This document shows positions 11,688 to 20,300 of a stretch of 64,000 nt of DNA, one piece after another (within the stretch, counting starts at the first letter, position 1; every line of letters starts with the position of its first letter). The notes under the pieces are model-generated. The model was not told the DNA's origin and did not search any database. It worked only from the letters and a program-made list of their open reading frames with translations. Both the position numbers and the translations under genes were made by a program. The DNA is from Ardenticatena sp. (lineage in GTDB: Bacteria; Chloroflexota; Anaerolineae; Ardenticatenales; Ardenticatenaceae). The DNA lies in NCBI GenBank assembly GCA_015487975.1, contig WFOS01000050.1:1-64000 (forward strand), in the 5' to 3' direction.

Positions 11688-12041
11688 TCAAACATCCATC
11701 CCAAAGCCATCCAATATCATCTTGATCTGTACCCGTAACTCAGGTATATCTTCTTGCGCTGTCAGCCACACTGTTTTCACATCCACACCGAAATAATCAT
11801 GGATCAACTTATCTCGCATTCCCGCTATATCCTGCCAGGGTATCTCCGAATATTGTCGTCGCAGGTCCTTCGATAACCGTTTAGTCGCTTCCCCAATAAT
11901 CTCCAGCTGCCGAATCACGCCATCCTGTAACAATGTCGTTTACGCAAACTGCTCTTCACTCACGCCCTGGAGATATTCTTCTATCCGCATCGTGGCATCA
12001 TAAATGTGCCGCAGGTACATCTCGTCATCATGATAGCTCAT
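11688..12041 (-). pseudogene. hepT: HepT-type HEPN toxin with an in-frame stop
   Basis: Read from the ATG at 12041, this is a 117-codon HepT/DUF86 frame interrupted by TAA at codon 34 (11940-11942). Both sides match the family in one frame. The N-terminus is MSYHDDEMYLRHIYDATM; after the stop comes LLQDGVIRQLEIIGEATKRL, then the HEPN RNase motif RX4HXY as RDKLIHDY. In intact MntA/HepT pairs HepT is the RNase toxin and MntA the nucleotidyltransferase that AMPylates it. Its start overlaps mntA by 14 bp, the normal order for the pair. A TTG at 11933 could re-initiate an N-truncated 81-residue product. A sequencing error is not excluded. Confidence 0.8.
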
Positions 12042-12336
12042 AAATCCCCCGCGCATTGGATAGCACCGCTTCTCGAATGTAAGGGCTGAGGGCTTGCTCT
12101 GTAACCAAGTCTACTTTACGGCCAAACAAGGTACTCAGTTCTCGCTCAAACCGTACCAAAGTGAGCAAACTTACTGGGCGAATAAATTGAACCAGAATGT
12201 CTATATCGCTGTCTTCACGCTCTTCGCCACGAGCCACCGAGCCAAATACCTTGAGCGAAGCGACCTGGTATTGGCGACACAGGTCCAACAATCGTTCATC
12301 TACAACAATCGTTTTCTCCATCATATCTTTCTTCAT
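12028..12336 (-). CDS. mntA: MntA-type minimal nucleotidyltransferase antitoxin
   Basis: A 102-residue protein with the minimal nucleotidyltransferase signature GSVARGEEREDSDIDILVQF (about residues 32-51), which contains the GS and DxD metal-binding residues. A third acidic site is likely in KVDLVTE. This matches antitoxins of MntA/HepT (type VII) systems, which transfer AMP to the HepT toxin. The gene appears intact even though its partner carries a stop codon. The exact start is uncertain: ATG codons at 12336, 12324 and 12321 are all possible and none has a strong ribosome binding site. Confidence 0.82.
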   Translation of the reverse strand: MKKDMMEKTIVVDERLLDLCRQYQVASLKVFGSVARGEEREDSDIDILVQFIRPVSLLTLVRFERELSTLFGRKVDLVTEQALSPYIREAVLSNARGIYELS

Positions 12337-12400
12337 TGTACACTAAAACATCGGCTCACATAGACATCAAGGAGATGATTTATCATGCCTGCTTTCGCGA

Positions 12401-12424
12401 GCGGCGTAGCCGCTGTCTGCTGCA
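12401..12424 (+). repeat. Dispersed repeat, copy 2
   Basis: Direct copy of the element at 11638-11661 (22 of 24 identical). The 293-bp gap between mntA (12336) and the next gene (12630) that contains it holds no convincing gene. A 62-codon minus-strand frame at 12445-12633 is unrecognised and lacks a ribosome binding site. Confidence 0.6.
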
Positions 12425-12629
12425 GCCAGGGTGAGGCCCGACACTCATTTCCTCGGCAAGATAGGTCGCCGACTGCCTCTGCTGTGCACACACTTTGCGC
12501 TCAAATGTCGGTTTGTAAAACTTGGCGCCAGGTTATCCAACACCACGGCCTGAGAAGTGAGGAAGCGACCATGAAGTCCCTCTCTGTCGGCACAAGCAAG
12601 GCGCGATCCGATACCCTTGCCCGTGCCCG

Positions 12630-12945
12630 TCATTGCAATTCAGCCAGCAACCGCTCTAAATCACCATAGTCGTACGGCGGTCGTTTGCGTACGGCCAGAA
12701 CATCTACATACAACTCCGCCTCCGTTATCGCATACACGATCCGCCACCGCTCTATCCGCAGCCGCCTCAATTCCACATCCATCTCAGGCAACCTTGAGGT
12801 ATCCAATTTTACGCTCCCTGGCCCCTGGCGATCGAGGGTTCTCACTCAGCCCATCTATGGCTCGCTTTACCCGCTGACGCATATTCCCTGGCAAGCGCTT
12901 GATCTCTTTCCACGCTTGCGGAAGTACATAAACCTTGTACTTCAC
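12630..12945 (-). pseudogene. RelE/ParE-family toxin disrupted by a frameshift
   Basis: Two overlapping frames together make one RelE/ParE-type toxin. The N-terminal part starts at GTG 12945 with KYKVYVLPQAWKEIKRLP, then RVKRAIDGLSENPRSPG. It then runs out of frame and stops at 12784. The C-terminal half, KLDTSRLPEMDVELRRLRIE followed by RWRIVYAI and DVLAVRKRPPYDYGDLE, lies in another frame. The switch falls around 12815-12825. The span of 316 nt fits a one-base insertion in a gene of about 104 codons. The start overlaps the antitoxin stop (GTGA), typical of a toxin-antitoxin pair. A base-call error near GGGGCCAGGGAG would also explain it. Confidence 0.78.
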
Positions 12946-13196
12946 TCCAACTCTCCCCTCATTTCTTTCCATGGAAGCCACCCCGCTTTTTCTCGATCCC
13001 CCTTCGCGTTCCGAAGAGCAACAAGAGCCTCCCTGGCAATTTCCAAATCTTCAAGGGTCTCCAGCCACTCGACCAACGCCTCCCAGTCTTCCGCATCGAG
13101 AACCACAAAGCGATTGCCTTTAACCGTCACATATTGTACGGATTGCAGGGCTTCCAGTCCCGTTATCTCAACCCCTCCAGATTCCCGATTTTCCAA
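12942..13196 (-). CDS. Antitoxin of the RelE/ParE-type pair
   Basis: An 84-residue acidic protein directly upstream of the toxin frame and overlapping its start by 4 bp. The N-terminal part (VQYVTVKGNRFVVLDAEDWEAL) resembles the DNA-binding beta-strand segment of Phd/YefM-like or related Chloroflexota antitoxins. The C-terminal helix, rich in Glu, Leu and Trp, would wrap the toxin. Antitoxins of this kind usually repress their own promoter. The gene is intact whereas the toxin is frameshifted, a state that is harmless to the cell. Confidence 0.7.
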   Translation of the reverse strand: MENRESGGVEITGLEALQSVQYVTVKGNRFVVLDAEDWEALVEWLETLEDLEIAREALVALRNAKGDREKAGWLPWKEMRGELE

Positions 13197-13360
13197 CTCA
13201 TTCCCAGTTTACATTATCAACCACCAGAATACAAGACCCGTGTTACCAAATAGAATGGAGCAAGACGGCCTAACGTCTACCTTGCCGACTTCAGCATCGC
13301 GAACACGTATGCAACTTTCATCCGAACACTCCTATTGTGGCAATTGGTAGACCAGACGCC

Positions 13361-14233
13361 TTACCTGGAAAGAAGGGGGGGTCGATGCCGTCGAGCGAGC
13401 CAGCCACGTGCCGGGGCCAGCAAAAAGGCCAGGACAAAACAGGCAGTCGCCACCAGAACGATGGCTGCCCCAGATGCCATGTTGAAATAGAACGAGAGAT
13501 AGAGCCCCGCGACCGCCGAAAAGGCGCCAATCGCCGCTGCCACGCCAATTACTCGCGGTAAACGGTACGTAAGCAGGGTAGCTGTTGCGGGAGGCGTAAT
13601 CAGCATGGCAAGCAACAAGGCAACACCAACCGCCTCAATCGCTACGACGACGGTAATGGCAATGAGGAGCAACAGCAGGTAGTGCAGCCAGCGGGTTGGC
13701 AGGCGCAATGTTTCCGCCAGAACCGGGTCGAATGAGAGAAGCACGAATTCTTTGAAGAATGCAAACATCACAATCAGAACGCCACCACCAAACAGCCCCA
13801 CCATGACAACCTGGCGCATGGAAACGCCTAGCACGTTTCCAAAGAGAATATGTGCCAAATCCACAGCGTAATTGCCAGAAAGCGAAATGAGTGCAATGCC
13901 CAGGGCAAACATTCCCGCAAAAACGACGCCAATCGCTGTATCTTCGCGAATCTCGCCGCTTTCGGTGATGGCGCCAATACCGAGTGCAGCCACCACAGCG
14001 GAGCCAAGTGCCCACCAAAAAAGCCCATCGGTCAAGCCACCATGCACCAAATACCCAACGGCAATGCCGGGCAAAATGGTGTGCGCCAGCGCATCGCCAA
14101 AGAACGCCATCCCACGCAACACCACGAACGTTCCTACGATCGCAGCGACAACGCCAACCATGAGTGCGACGATCATGCCACGCACCATAAACGGGTACGC
14201 GAATGGCGTGGTCAACCACTCGATGAGATTCAT
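13361..14233 (-). CDS. znuB: Metal ABC transporter permease (ZnuB/MntB family)
   Basis: A 290-residue inner-membrane permease of the ABC-3 family with about eight or nine hydrophobic helices. Family landmarks are VLRGMAFFGDALAHTILPGIAVGYL near residue 38 and EAVGVALLLAMLITPPATA near residue 200. It is the last gene of the zur-znuA-znuC-znuB operon and overlaps znuC by 4 bp. The family imports Zn2+ or Mn2+. The His/acid-rich loop of the partner binding protein and the Zur-like regulator favour zinc. Confidence 0.92.
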   Translation of the reverse strand: MNLIEWLTTPFAYPFMVRGMIVALMVGVVAAIVGTFVVLRGMAFFGDALAHTILPGIAVGYLVHGGLTDGLFWWALGSAVVAALGIGAITESGEIREDTAIGVVFAGMFALGIALISLSGNYAVDLAHILFGNVLGVSMRQVVMVGLFGGGVLIVMFAFFKEFVLLSFDPVLAETLRLPTRWLHYLLLLLIAITVVVAIEAVGVALLLAMLITPPATATLLTYRLPRVIGVAAAIGAFSAVAGLYLSFYFNMASGAAIVLVATACFVLAFLLAPARGWLARRHRPPLLSR

Positions 14234-15057
14234 ACGTGCTCGCCTCCTTCACAACAGGTATCGCTGACCACCATCACACGCTCATCATCCGCCGGTACAA
14301 GGTGCAAATGAGGGCCATACGCCGCCGACAGCGTCCCTGGTGTCAGTACCAGACTCGGCACGCCGTAGGCAAGCAGCCGCCGATTGAGCACCATGACCAT
14401 GTCGAACATGGTGTTTGCCTGGTCGAGGTCGTGTGTGGCAACCAAAAGCGTCACCCCACGTTCGCGAAGCATATCCCAAATGCGAAAAACCGTGCGTTGT
14501 GAGGGCACATCCAGCCCGTTGAGCGGTTCATCCATCAGGACAATGCGAGCTTCCTGGGCAAGCGCACGCGCGATGAACATACGCTGCTGCTGACCGCCCG
14601 ACAATTGCCCAATCTGACGGTCTGCCAGGTGAAGCAAATCTACTTCGGCAAGCGCCAGCCGCACTGCTTCATGGTCTTCCCGACGTGGGCGGCGCAGCAG
14701 GCCAATGTGCGCTGTACGTCCCATCATCACAACATCGTACACGGTCAGCGGAAATCGCCAGTCCACGTCTTTGTGTTGCGGTACATAGGCAATATCGCGT
14801 GTGGCATGTGGGGGCTTCCCAAACAGACGAACTTCCCCCTCAGCGGGGATGATGAGCCCGGCAATCACTTTCAACAACGTAGATTTGCCCGCCCCATTGG
14901 GCCCCACAATCGCCACACGTGCCGCTGGCGCAATGGTGAATGAGACATCTTCCAGGGCAACACGTGTGCCATAATGGACACTGACATGCACCACTTCAAC
15001 CGCTGGCGTGGTTGATTGCGTATCCGCGCTGGGTTGTGGTTGAACCGCAAGGGACAT
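14230..15057 (-). CDS. znuC: Metal ABC transporter ATP-binding protein
   Basis: The ATPase that powers metal uptake. It has Walker A GPNGAGKS, the Q-loop YVPQ, the signature LSGGQQQR, Walker B IVLMDEP and the switch His in ATHD. I chose the ATG at 15057 because AAGGAG lies about 7 nt upstream. A GTG at 15075 overlapping the znuA stop is the alternative. The C-terminus is extended beyond the core and ends in SDTCCEGGEHV. This Cys-Cys/His tail is not part of the ABC fold and could bind metal. Confidence 0.93.
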   Translation of the reverse strand: MSLAVQPQPSADTQSTTPAVEVVHVSVHYGTRVALEDVSFTIAPAARVAIVGPNGAGKSTLLKVIAGLIIPAEGEVRLFGKPPHATRDIAYVPQHKDVDWRFPLTVYDVVMMGRTAHIGLLRRPRREDHEAVRLALAEVDLLHLADRQIGQLSGGQQQRMFIARALAQEARIVLMDEPLNGLDVPSQRTVFRIWDMLRERGVTLLVATHDLDQANTMFDMVMVLNRRLLAYGVPSLVLTPGTLSAAYGPHLHLVPADDERVMVVSDTCCEGGEHV

Positions 15058-15071
15058 AGGAAACTCCTTTC

Positions 15072-16007
15072 TCACTCTACACGCAAGGCGTCTACAATCA
15101 CCGTCGTGTTGTAGCGCATCAGGTCTTCGTATGTCGGCGCAGGCCCATCTTCTGCTGAAAGCGAGCCCGTGTAGATGACGACAACCTGCACGCCGGTATC
15201 ATTGGCAATCTGCTCGACAAGGCGGCGGTCGATCGTCTCGCTGACGAAGATGGCTGGCACGTCGAAGGTGCGAATAGTTTCGTACAGATGGCTCAGCGCC
15301 TGTGCTGATGGTTCTGCTAAAGTGCTGGCACTGGGAACAACCGTTGCTACCTGCTGAAAACCATACGCATGCGCGTAGTAGCCCAGCACTGCGTGGTCGG
15401 TTACTAGGATACGGCGCTCTGGCGGCACCCGCTCCACCTGCTCACGAATCCACGCATCCAACGCCTCAAGCCGCCGACGATACGCAGCAGCATTCGCGCG
15501 GTAGGTGTCGGCATGTGTCGGATCAAGTGCCGCCAGTGTATCGGCAATCTGGTCAGCCCAAGCGGCAACATTTTGTGGGTCGAGCCAGACGTGGGGGTCG
15601 TATGCCCCATGCTCATCGTGTTCACGCTCAGCAGCGTGTTCATCATCCTCGATAGGCAGCAACACCGGCACCTGCTCACCTAGAGCGACCACGCGGTCGG
15701 CAAATTCCGGTGTGTCGAGCACCTTTTCCAGCGCCGTTTCCAATCCCAATCCATCGATGAAAATAACATCAACACGCTGCAACGCTGCCATGAGTTGAGG
15801 TGTTGGTTCGAATGCGTGAGGGTCTTGCCCGCGCGGAATGAGTGTTTCCACCACCAGATATTCGCCTGCAACGTGCTGCACGACATCGCCGATAATCGAC
15901 GTGCTGGCCACAACTCGGACCGTTGCCGATGAGGTGGACGACGTCGAGGAGGTGCAGGCAGTCAATGATGCCACAATCAAACCCCACCAGAACCAGCGAA
16001 AACGCAT
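15072..16007 (-). CDS. znuA: Zinc/manganese-binding lipoprotein (ZnuA/TroA family)
   Basis: Cluster A-I solute-binding protein that captures the metal outside the membrane. A signal peptide ends in the lipobox ASLTAC. Likely metal ligands are His in DPHAFEPTP, His in DPHVWLDP, His in TDHAVLGYYAHAYG and the acidic residue in VSETIDRRL. Between the first two is a His/Asp/Glu-rich loop (EDDEHAAEREHDEHG), a feature usually seen in zinc-specific members. The start at 16007 follows GGAGGAG by 5 nt; an upstream in-frame start at 16064 lies inside the regulator gene. It is second in the operon, 14 bp after zur. Confidence 0.93.
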   Translation of the reverse strand: MRFRWFWWGLIVASLTACTSSTSSTSSATVRVVASTSIIGDVVQHVAGEYLVVETLIPRGQDPHAFEPTPQLMAALQRVDVIFIDGLGLETALEKVLDTPEFADRVVALGEQVPVLLPIEDDEHAAEREHDEHGAYDPHVWLDPQNVAAWADQIADTLAALDPTHADTYRANAAAYRRRLEALDAWIREQVERVPPERRILVTDHAVLGYYAHAYGFQQVATVVPSASTLAEPSAQALSHLYETIRTFDVPAIFVSETIDRRLVEQIANDTGVQVVVIYTGSLSAEDGPAPTYEDLMRYNTTVIVDALRVE

Positions 16008-16021
16008 CAACGCTCCTCCTG

Positions 16022-16465
16022 CTATGTCGTTTGTGTTGGGGATGTTTGCATACAATCGGGGCACTTGCCATACACTTCCACCAAATGCCCTTCCACCAGA
16101 AAACCAAATTTGCGCCCAATGGCTTCGGTTGCTTCATCTAGAAGACACTCGTCGATTTCAATCGTGCGATGACAGACCAGACAGACAAGATGATGGTGAT
16201 GCCCGGCAGTGGTGAGAATGTAGGTGGTGCTGGTGCTGCCCAACGTGCATGCCTGCACCACGTTGAGCCGCACGAGCACATCAAGCGTGCGATAGACGGA
16301 TGCTTTGCCAATCTCCGGCACACGCGCCTGCACGGCTTCCAACAATTCCGCTGCCGTGACATGGCGGTTCATTTCGGCCAGCGTTTCGATGATCGCCCGC
16401 CGGGATGCTGTGATCTTCAAACCAGCGTCGCGCAAGGCTTGCAACGTCTGCTCCACTGTCGTCAT
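16022..16465 (-). CDS. zur: Fur-family metalloregulator (Zur-like)
   Basis: A 147-residue repressor, first gene of the metal-uptake operon. The N-terminal winged helix (about 5-80) contains the recognition-helix region GKASVYRTLDVLVRLNVV. The dimerisation domain has the His-rich regulatory site AGHHHHLVC and two Cys pairs (CLVC and CPDC) for the structural zinc. Its position next to znuACB and a tandem palindrome in its own promoter point to zinc sensing, but Fur or Mur specificity cannot be excluded by sequence alone. The ATG at 16465 follows GAGGGGA; a TTG at 16480 is the alternative. Confidence 0.88.
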   Translation of the reverse strand: MTTVEQTLQALRDAGLKITASRRAIIETLAEMNRHVTAAELLEAVQARVPEIGKASVYRTLDVLVRLNVVQACTLGSTSTTYILTTAGHHHHLVCLVCHRTIEIDECLLDEATEAIGRKFGFLVEGHLVEVYGKCPDCMQTSPTQTT

Positions 16466-16485
16466 ACACGATCCCCTCAAAAAAT

Positions 16486-16518
16486 TGAAACAAAGTTTCT
16501 ATTGAAACAAAGTTTCAT
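16486..16518. promoter_or_regulatory. Tandem Zur-type operator
   Basis: Two 17-bp tandem units each contain the dyad GAAAC-N3-GTTTC (16487-16499 and 16504-16516). The second unit extends to a 15-bp TGAAAC-N3-GTTTCA palindrome. The arms TGAAA/TTTCA resemble published actinobacterial Zur boxes. The sites lie 22-50 bp upstream of the zur start codon and are likely bound by Zur itself. Confidence 0.7.
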
Positions 16519-16530
16519 TTAGGGTATACA
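16502..16530 (+). promoter_or_regulatory. Possible promoter of moaD-moaE
   Basis: TTGAAA (16502-16507) and TATACA (16525-16530) are separated by 17 bp. The -35 hexamer lies inside the second operator copy. The predicted leader to the moaDE start at 16687 is about 150 nt. Confidence 0.4.
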
Positions 16531-16548
16531 AACTGTGCTTCCTGTCAA
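16521..16548 (-). promoter_or_regulatory. Possible promoter of the zur-znuACB operon
   Basis: On the minus strand TTGACA (16543-16548) is followed after 16 bp by TACCCT (16521-16526), which is a weak -10. The tandem operator lies just downstream, where a bound repressor would block transcription. Confidence 0.4.
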
Positions 16549-16686
16549 ATCCCCCATGCCAGAACGCACAAGCGAATGTGGTCTCTTGGCAATGGACACG
16601 TCTCATTTTTCACTTTGCCATGTGTGCTCACACCCATATACTCGAAGGCATCCACAGCCAAGGCCAAGCCAGTGTGATGAGGTGGG

Positions 16687-17382
16687 ATGATGAACATTGT
16701 GGTACGCTTGTTTGCCAGTTATCGGGAGCGTGTAGGGGCTTCGACAATCAGCCTGGAATTGCCCGAAGGGGCAACGTTGCAAACCGCATGGGATGTACTG
16801 GTGGCGCAATACCCCGCGTTGAACACGGTACGTCATCGCGTGGTGGGGTCGGTCAACGCGGAGTATGTACCGCTGGACCATGTGCTGCACGATGGCGATG
16901 AGGTTGTGTTCATTCCCCCGGTGGCTGGTGGCGACCACCACATTCATCACTATTTTGCCATTGTGGAAACACCAATCGATGAGCGTGCGTTGCGGCATGT
17001 GGTCGAGCATCCATCCGCAGGGGCGGTTCTGACGTTTTTGGGGACGACGCGGAATCAGACGGGGGGACGTAAAGTAGAATACCTTGAATACGAAGCGTAC
17101 GAACCACTCGCCATCAAGCAGATGCAACGCATTGCGGCTGAAATCCGCGAGCGCTGGCCTGATGTGATTGGCGTTGCCATGGTGCATCGTGTGGGACGCC
17201 TAGAAATTGGGGAAGCGAGCATTGGGATTGCCATCAGTAGCCCCCATCGCGCGACGGCATTCGCCGCCTGTCGCTATGCCATCGACCGCGCCAAAGAGAC
17301 GTTGCCAGTCTGGAAAAAAGAAGTGTGGGAAGGTGGCGCAGAATGGATTGAAGAGGGGCCAGGCGCACCACTTGAAGGGTAA
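16687..17382 (+). CDS. MoaD-MoaE fusion (molybdopterin synthase)
   Basis: Both subunits of molybdopterin synthase occur in one 231-residue chain. Residues 1-82 are MoaD, a ubiquitin-like sulfur carrier ending in PPVAGG (Gly81-Gly82). Residues about 88-231 are MoaE, with the catalytic-lysine region PVWKKEVWEGG near 208-218. The enzyme inserts two sulfurs into precursor Z (cPMP) during molybdenum-cofactor synthesis. MoaD normally needs a free C-terminal Gly-Gly for thiocarboxylation, so the chain must be cut after Gly82, as known for the mycobacterial MoaX fusion. GAGGTGG precedes two adjacent ATG codons. It is convergent with the next gene, 7 bp away. Confidence 0.93.
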   Translation: MMNIVVRLFASYRERVGASTISLELPEGATLQTAWDVLVAQYPALNTVRHRVVGSVNAEYVPLDHVLHDGDEVVFIPPVAGGDHHIHHYFAIVETPIDERALRHVVEHPSAGAVLTFLGTTRNQTGGRKVEYLEYEAYEPLAIKQMQRIAAEIRERWPDVIGVAMVHRVGRLEIGEASIGIAISSPHRATAFAACRYAIDRAKETLPVWKKEVWEGGAEWIEEGPGAPLEG

Positions 17383-17389
17383 TCACGCA

Positions 17390-20300
17390 TTAGAAAGGTG
17401 AATCGACGATCACCTTCTCCAAGTGTAATTCTTCATCCGCGCGGGCATTCGCCATGAATGTGCAGTTGCGCCCGGCATTCTTTGCTGCGTAGAGCGCCTT
17501 GTCTGCCCAGGTAATGAGTTGCGCCAAGGAAACTGGCCCGCCATGCGCCGGTTTCATAGCGACACCGATACTCACCGTGATTGGCAATCTGCCTGCCGAG
17601 GTCTTGAACGGCACATGGCCGATACGGTGGCGCAATCGTTCTGCAACCGTCATGGCAATTTCGGGTGAAACGTTTGTCAACAGAATGACAAATTCTTCAC
17701 CACCATAACGCGCCACAACATCACGCTCGCGCAAGAGTGTTTGCGCTCGGTGTGCCAACTCTCGCAACACTTCATCGCCAACATCGTGACCAAAGGTATC
17801 GTTCACCTGTTTGAAGTGGTCGATATCGAACAAGAGCACGGCCGTATCGTCCAGCATACGGTCCGTGCGCCCCAACAGGTGGTCGGCCAGATAGAAAAAG
17901 CCGCGTCGGTTGTACAGACCAGTCAGCGGGTCAATGCGACTCGTATGCTCGATTTGCTGGTGCAACTGAGCATTGTGTATCACCAACCCTGCGGTTGCCG
18001 CAAACGTTTCCAACAAGCGCAAATCTTCTTCCGTAAATGCATGTGGGTACGTGGCATCCAGGGCAAATACGCCCAAAATCTCATCTCTGCTCATCAGTGG
18101 CACGACCACCGCCGAACGAATTTCCCCCACTTCGCGAATGTGTCCCCGATAGCGTATGCGATAATCTGCCCAGACATCTTCGACGACAAAGCCCCGTCTC
18201 TCACGCACGGCTTTGGCCGCATACGACGGGGCATCCAGGGGGAGTGTCAACGTGCGCACACGTTCATCACGATACCCGCGACACACCAGCATGCGCAATA
18301 TTCCCTCTGATTCATCGAGCACCATCAATGCTCCTTTTTCGGCCGTTGGGACCGCTTCCAGGCAGATATCCAAGAATGTTTCAGCCACGCGCTGAACATC
18401 GAGCGAATGCAAGAGCAAACGGGTCGCTCGATGAAGGGCTTCCAATTCCCGTGTGCGCTTCTGCTGCGTATCGTGTAATTGGGCGTTATGCAGGGCAATG
18501 GCGGCATGCTGGGCAAAGAGACTCACCAGGCGCTCATGCTCCTGGGTAAAAAACCCAACTTCCTTGTAATCGAGCGTGATCATGCCCATGAGTTGGCCTT
18601 CGAACAGCAATGGAACCCCCATCCAGGAACGAATGGCTTGTGATTCGAAAGTAGGGAGAAAATACCCTGCACTCAAAACGTCATCGATGCGTACAGGCTG
18701 TTTTCGTCGCCATACCAGCGTATTGGGGTTGGGCCCAGGCACCAAAAAACGAATCCCGCGCACGAGCGCATCATCCGCCCAGCCCTGCCCGCCAACGATT
18801 TCGAAGAATGTGTGGCCATGTTCGTGTTTGAGCAATTGCACAGTGGCCGAGTGATATGGCACGAATGTTTGCAGACTTTCCAGGATACGTTGCACGGTCG
18901 TTTCGAAATCAAGACTCGCTGTCAGCATCGCCGCAGCTTCACGTAACAGTTCAGTCTCTTTGAGACGCACTGCCAGCTCGTTTTGCAGGCGGTGGTGCTT
19001 GATCGCCAAGGCAACCTGTCCGGCGACCTGTTCACCCAATGCGACATACTCTTCTGATACATGTTGACGGCGATGATAACTGATGAGCAATGCGCCGACT
19101 CTCTCACCTTCGGCCATCAGAGGGAGCGCGAGCACCGTTTTGGTGGGAAACATACGGACAAGACGTTCACTCACCAAAGGGGAATGCAATACATCCTCAA
19201 TCACGATGGGCGTACCGGCTTCCAACACCGCCTCGGTAATGGTTGGTTCTCCTGGCATAGCACGTACCGAGCGATACGATTCTTTGTACGGTCCGTAGGC
19301 GGCCCCCGGCACAGGCATCTGCTGCTCTGCGTCCCAAAGCGTGACAAAAGCACCATCAGCTTCGAACAAGACCCCCACCGTTTCAGCCAAACGATCGAGC
19401 ATCTCATCGAACGTTGGGGCTCGCAAGGTATCCAACGTGATGCTATTGAGCAGTTGCAATGTGCGCATCCGAGTGCGACGTGCTTCTTCCTCTTCGCTCC
19501 GTTCGATGGCAGCACCAACCAAGGCCGCTGTCGTATGCAGGGCGTAGGTTTCTTCCGGGAGCAAGGTACGTGTACGCCTTTCCAACACGCCTAGTCCCCC
19601 CCACAATTGGCCATGCACAAAAACAGGGACTATGTAGACCAGCTGCCCACCTTTACGAGCCAGAAAAACTTCCGCATCTGGGGGGGCCGTACCACGCACG
19701 AACATCGAGGGGTGCCCTGCTTTCAGCCTCTCCACATCGTCCTCGGAAAGCCCATACGCAGAAAGAGGTGCCGATGACGCCTCGCTGTTGGGAAAGATGA
19801 TATGAGATGCCCGCGCGACAAGCCGCACCGTCGGGGGCGCTGCACTTTCGAAAGAGAGCAAATAGATGCTCGCAAATCCGGCCTTCTGTTGAATGTGCGT
19901 GAGCAATGACCGAACGGCCTCTTCCCATCGCCCAGCAGGCTGGCGCAAAAACGTCGCTCCAGCCTGCCCCGCCAGGGCAGCAATCTCACGGCTTCGTTCC
20001 AAAGCCTGGTGGACATCACGTTGTTGCAGCATGATGCGGACAATATCGCCCACTTCTTGCACAAACTGCACATCACGAGACGTCATCAATGACTCACGTG
20101 CCACGATGACAAGGATAATGCGGCAATCTCGAACAGGAACGAGCCATGCGTGAGAAAACCCCAATGCTTGCACAGCCCGCGCCCACGGTTCTTCCACAAG
20201 CGCCATATCGGCAATGGGAAAGGGTTTGCCAAGTTCTAGCACACGCCGCCAAAATGAAAATGATGTTTCCTCGGGCGATTCGAAAATGTGTTGCCACCTT

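Noticed and set aside
12445-12633. A 62-codon minus-strand frame downstream of the repeat copy
   Set aside because: Considered as a transposase fragment, but I could not match any transposase motif with confidence.
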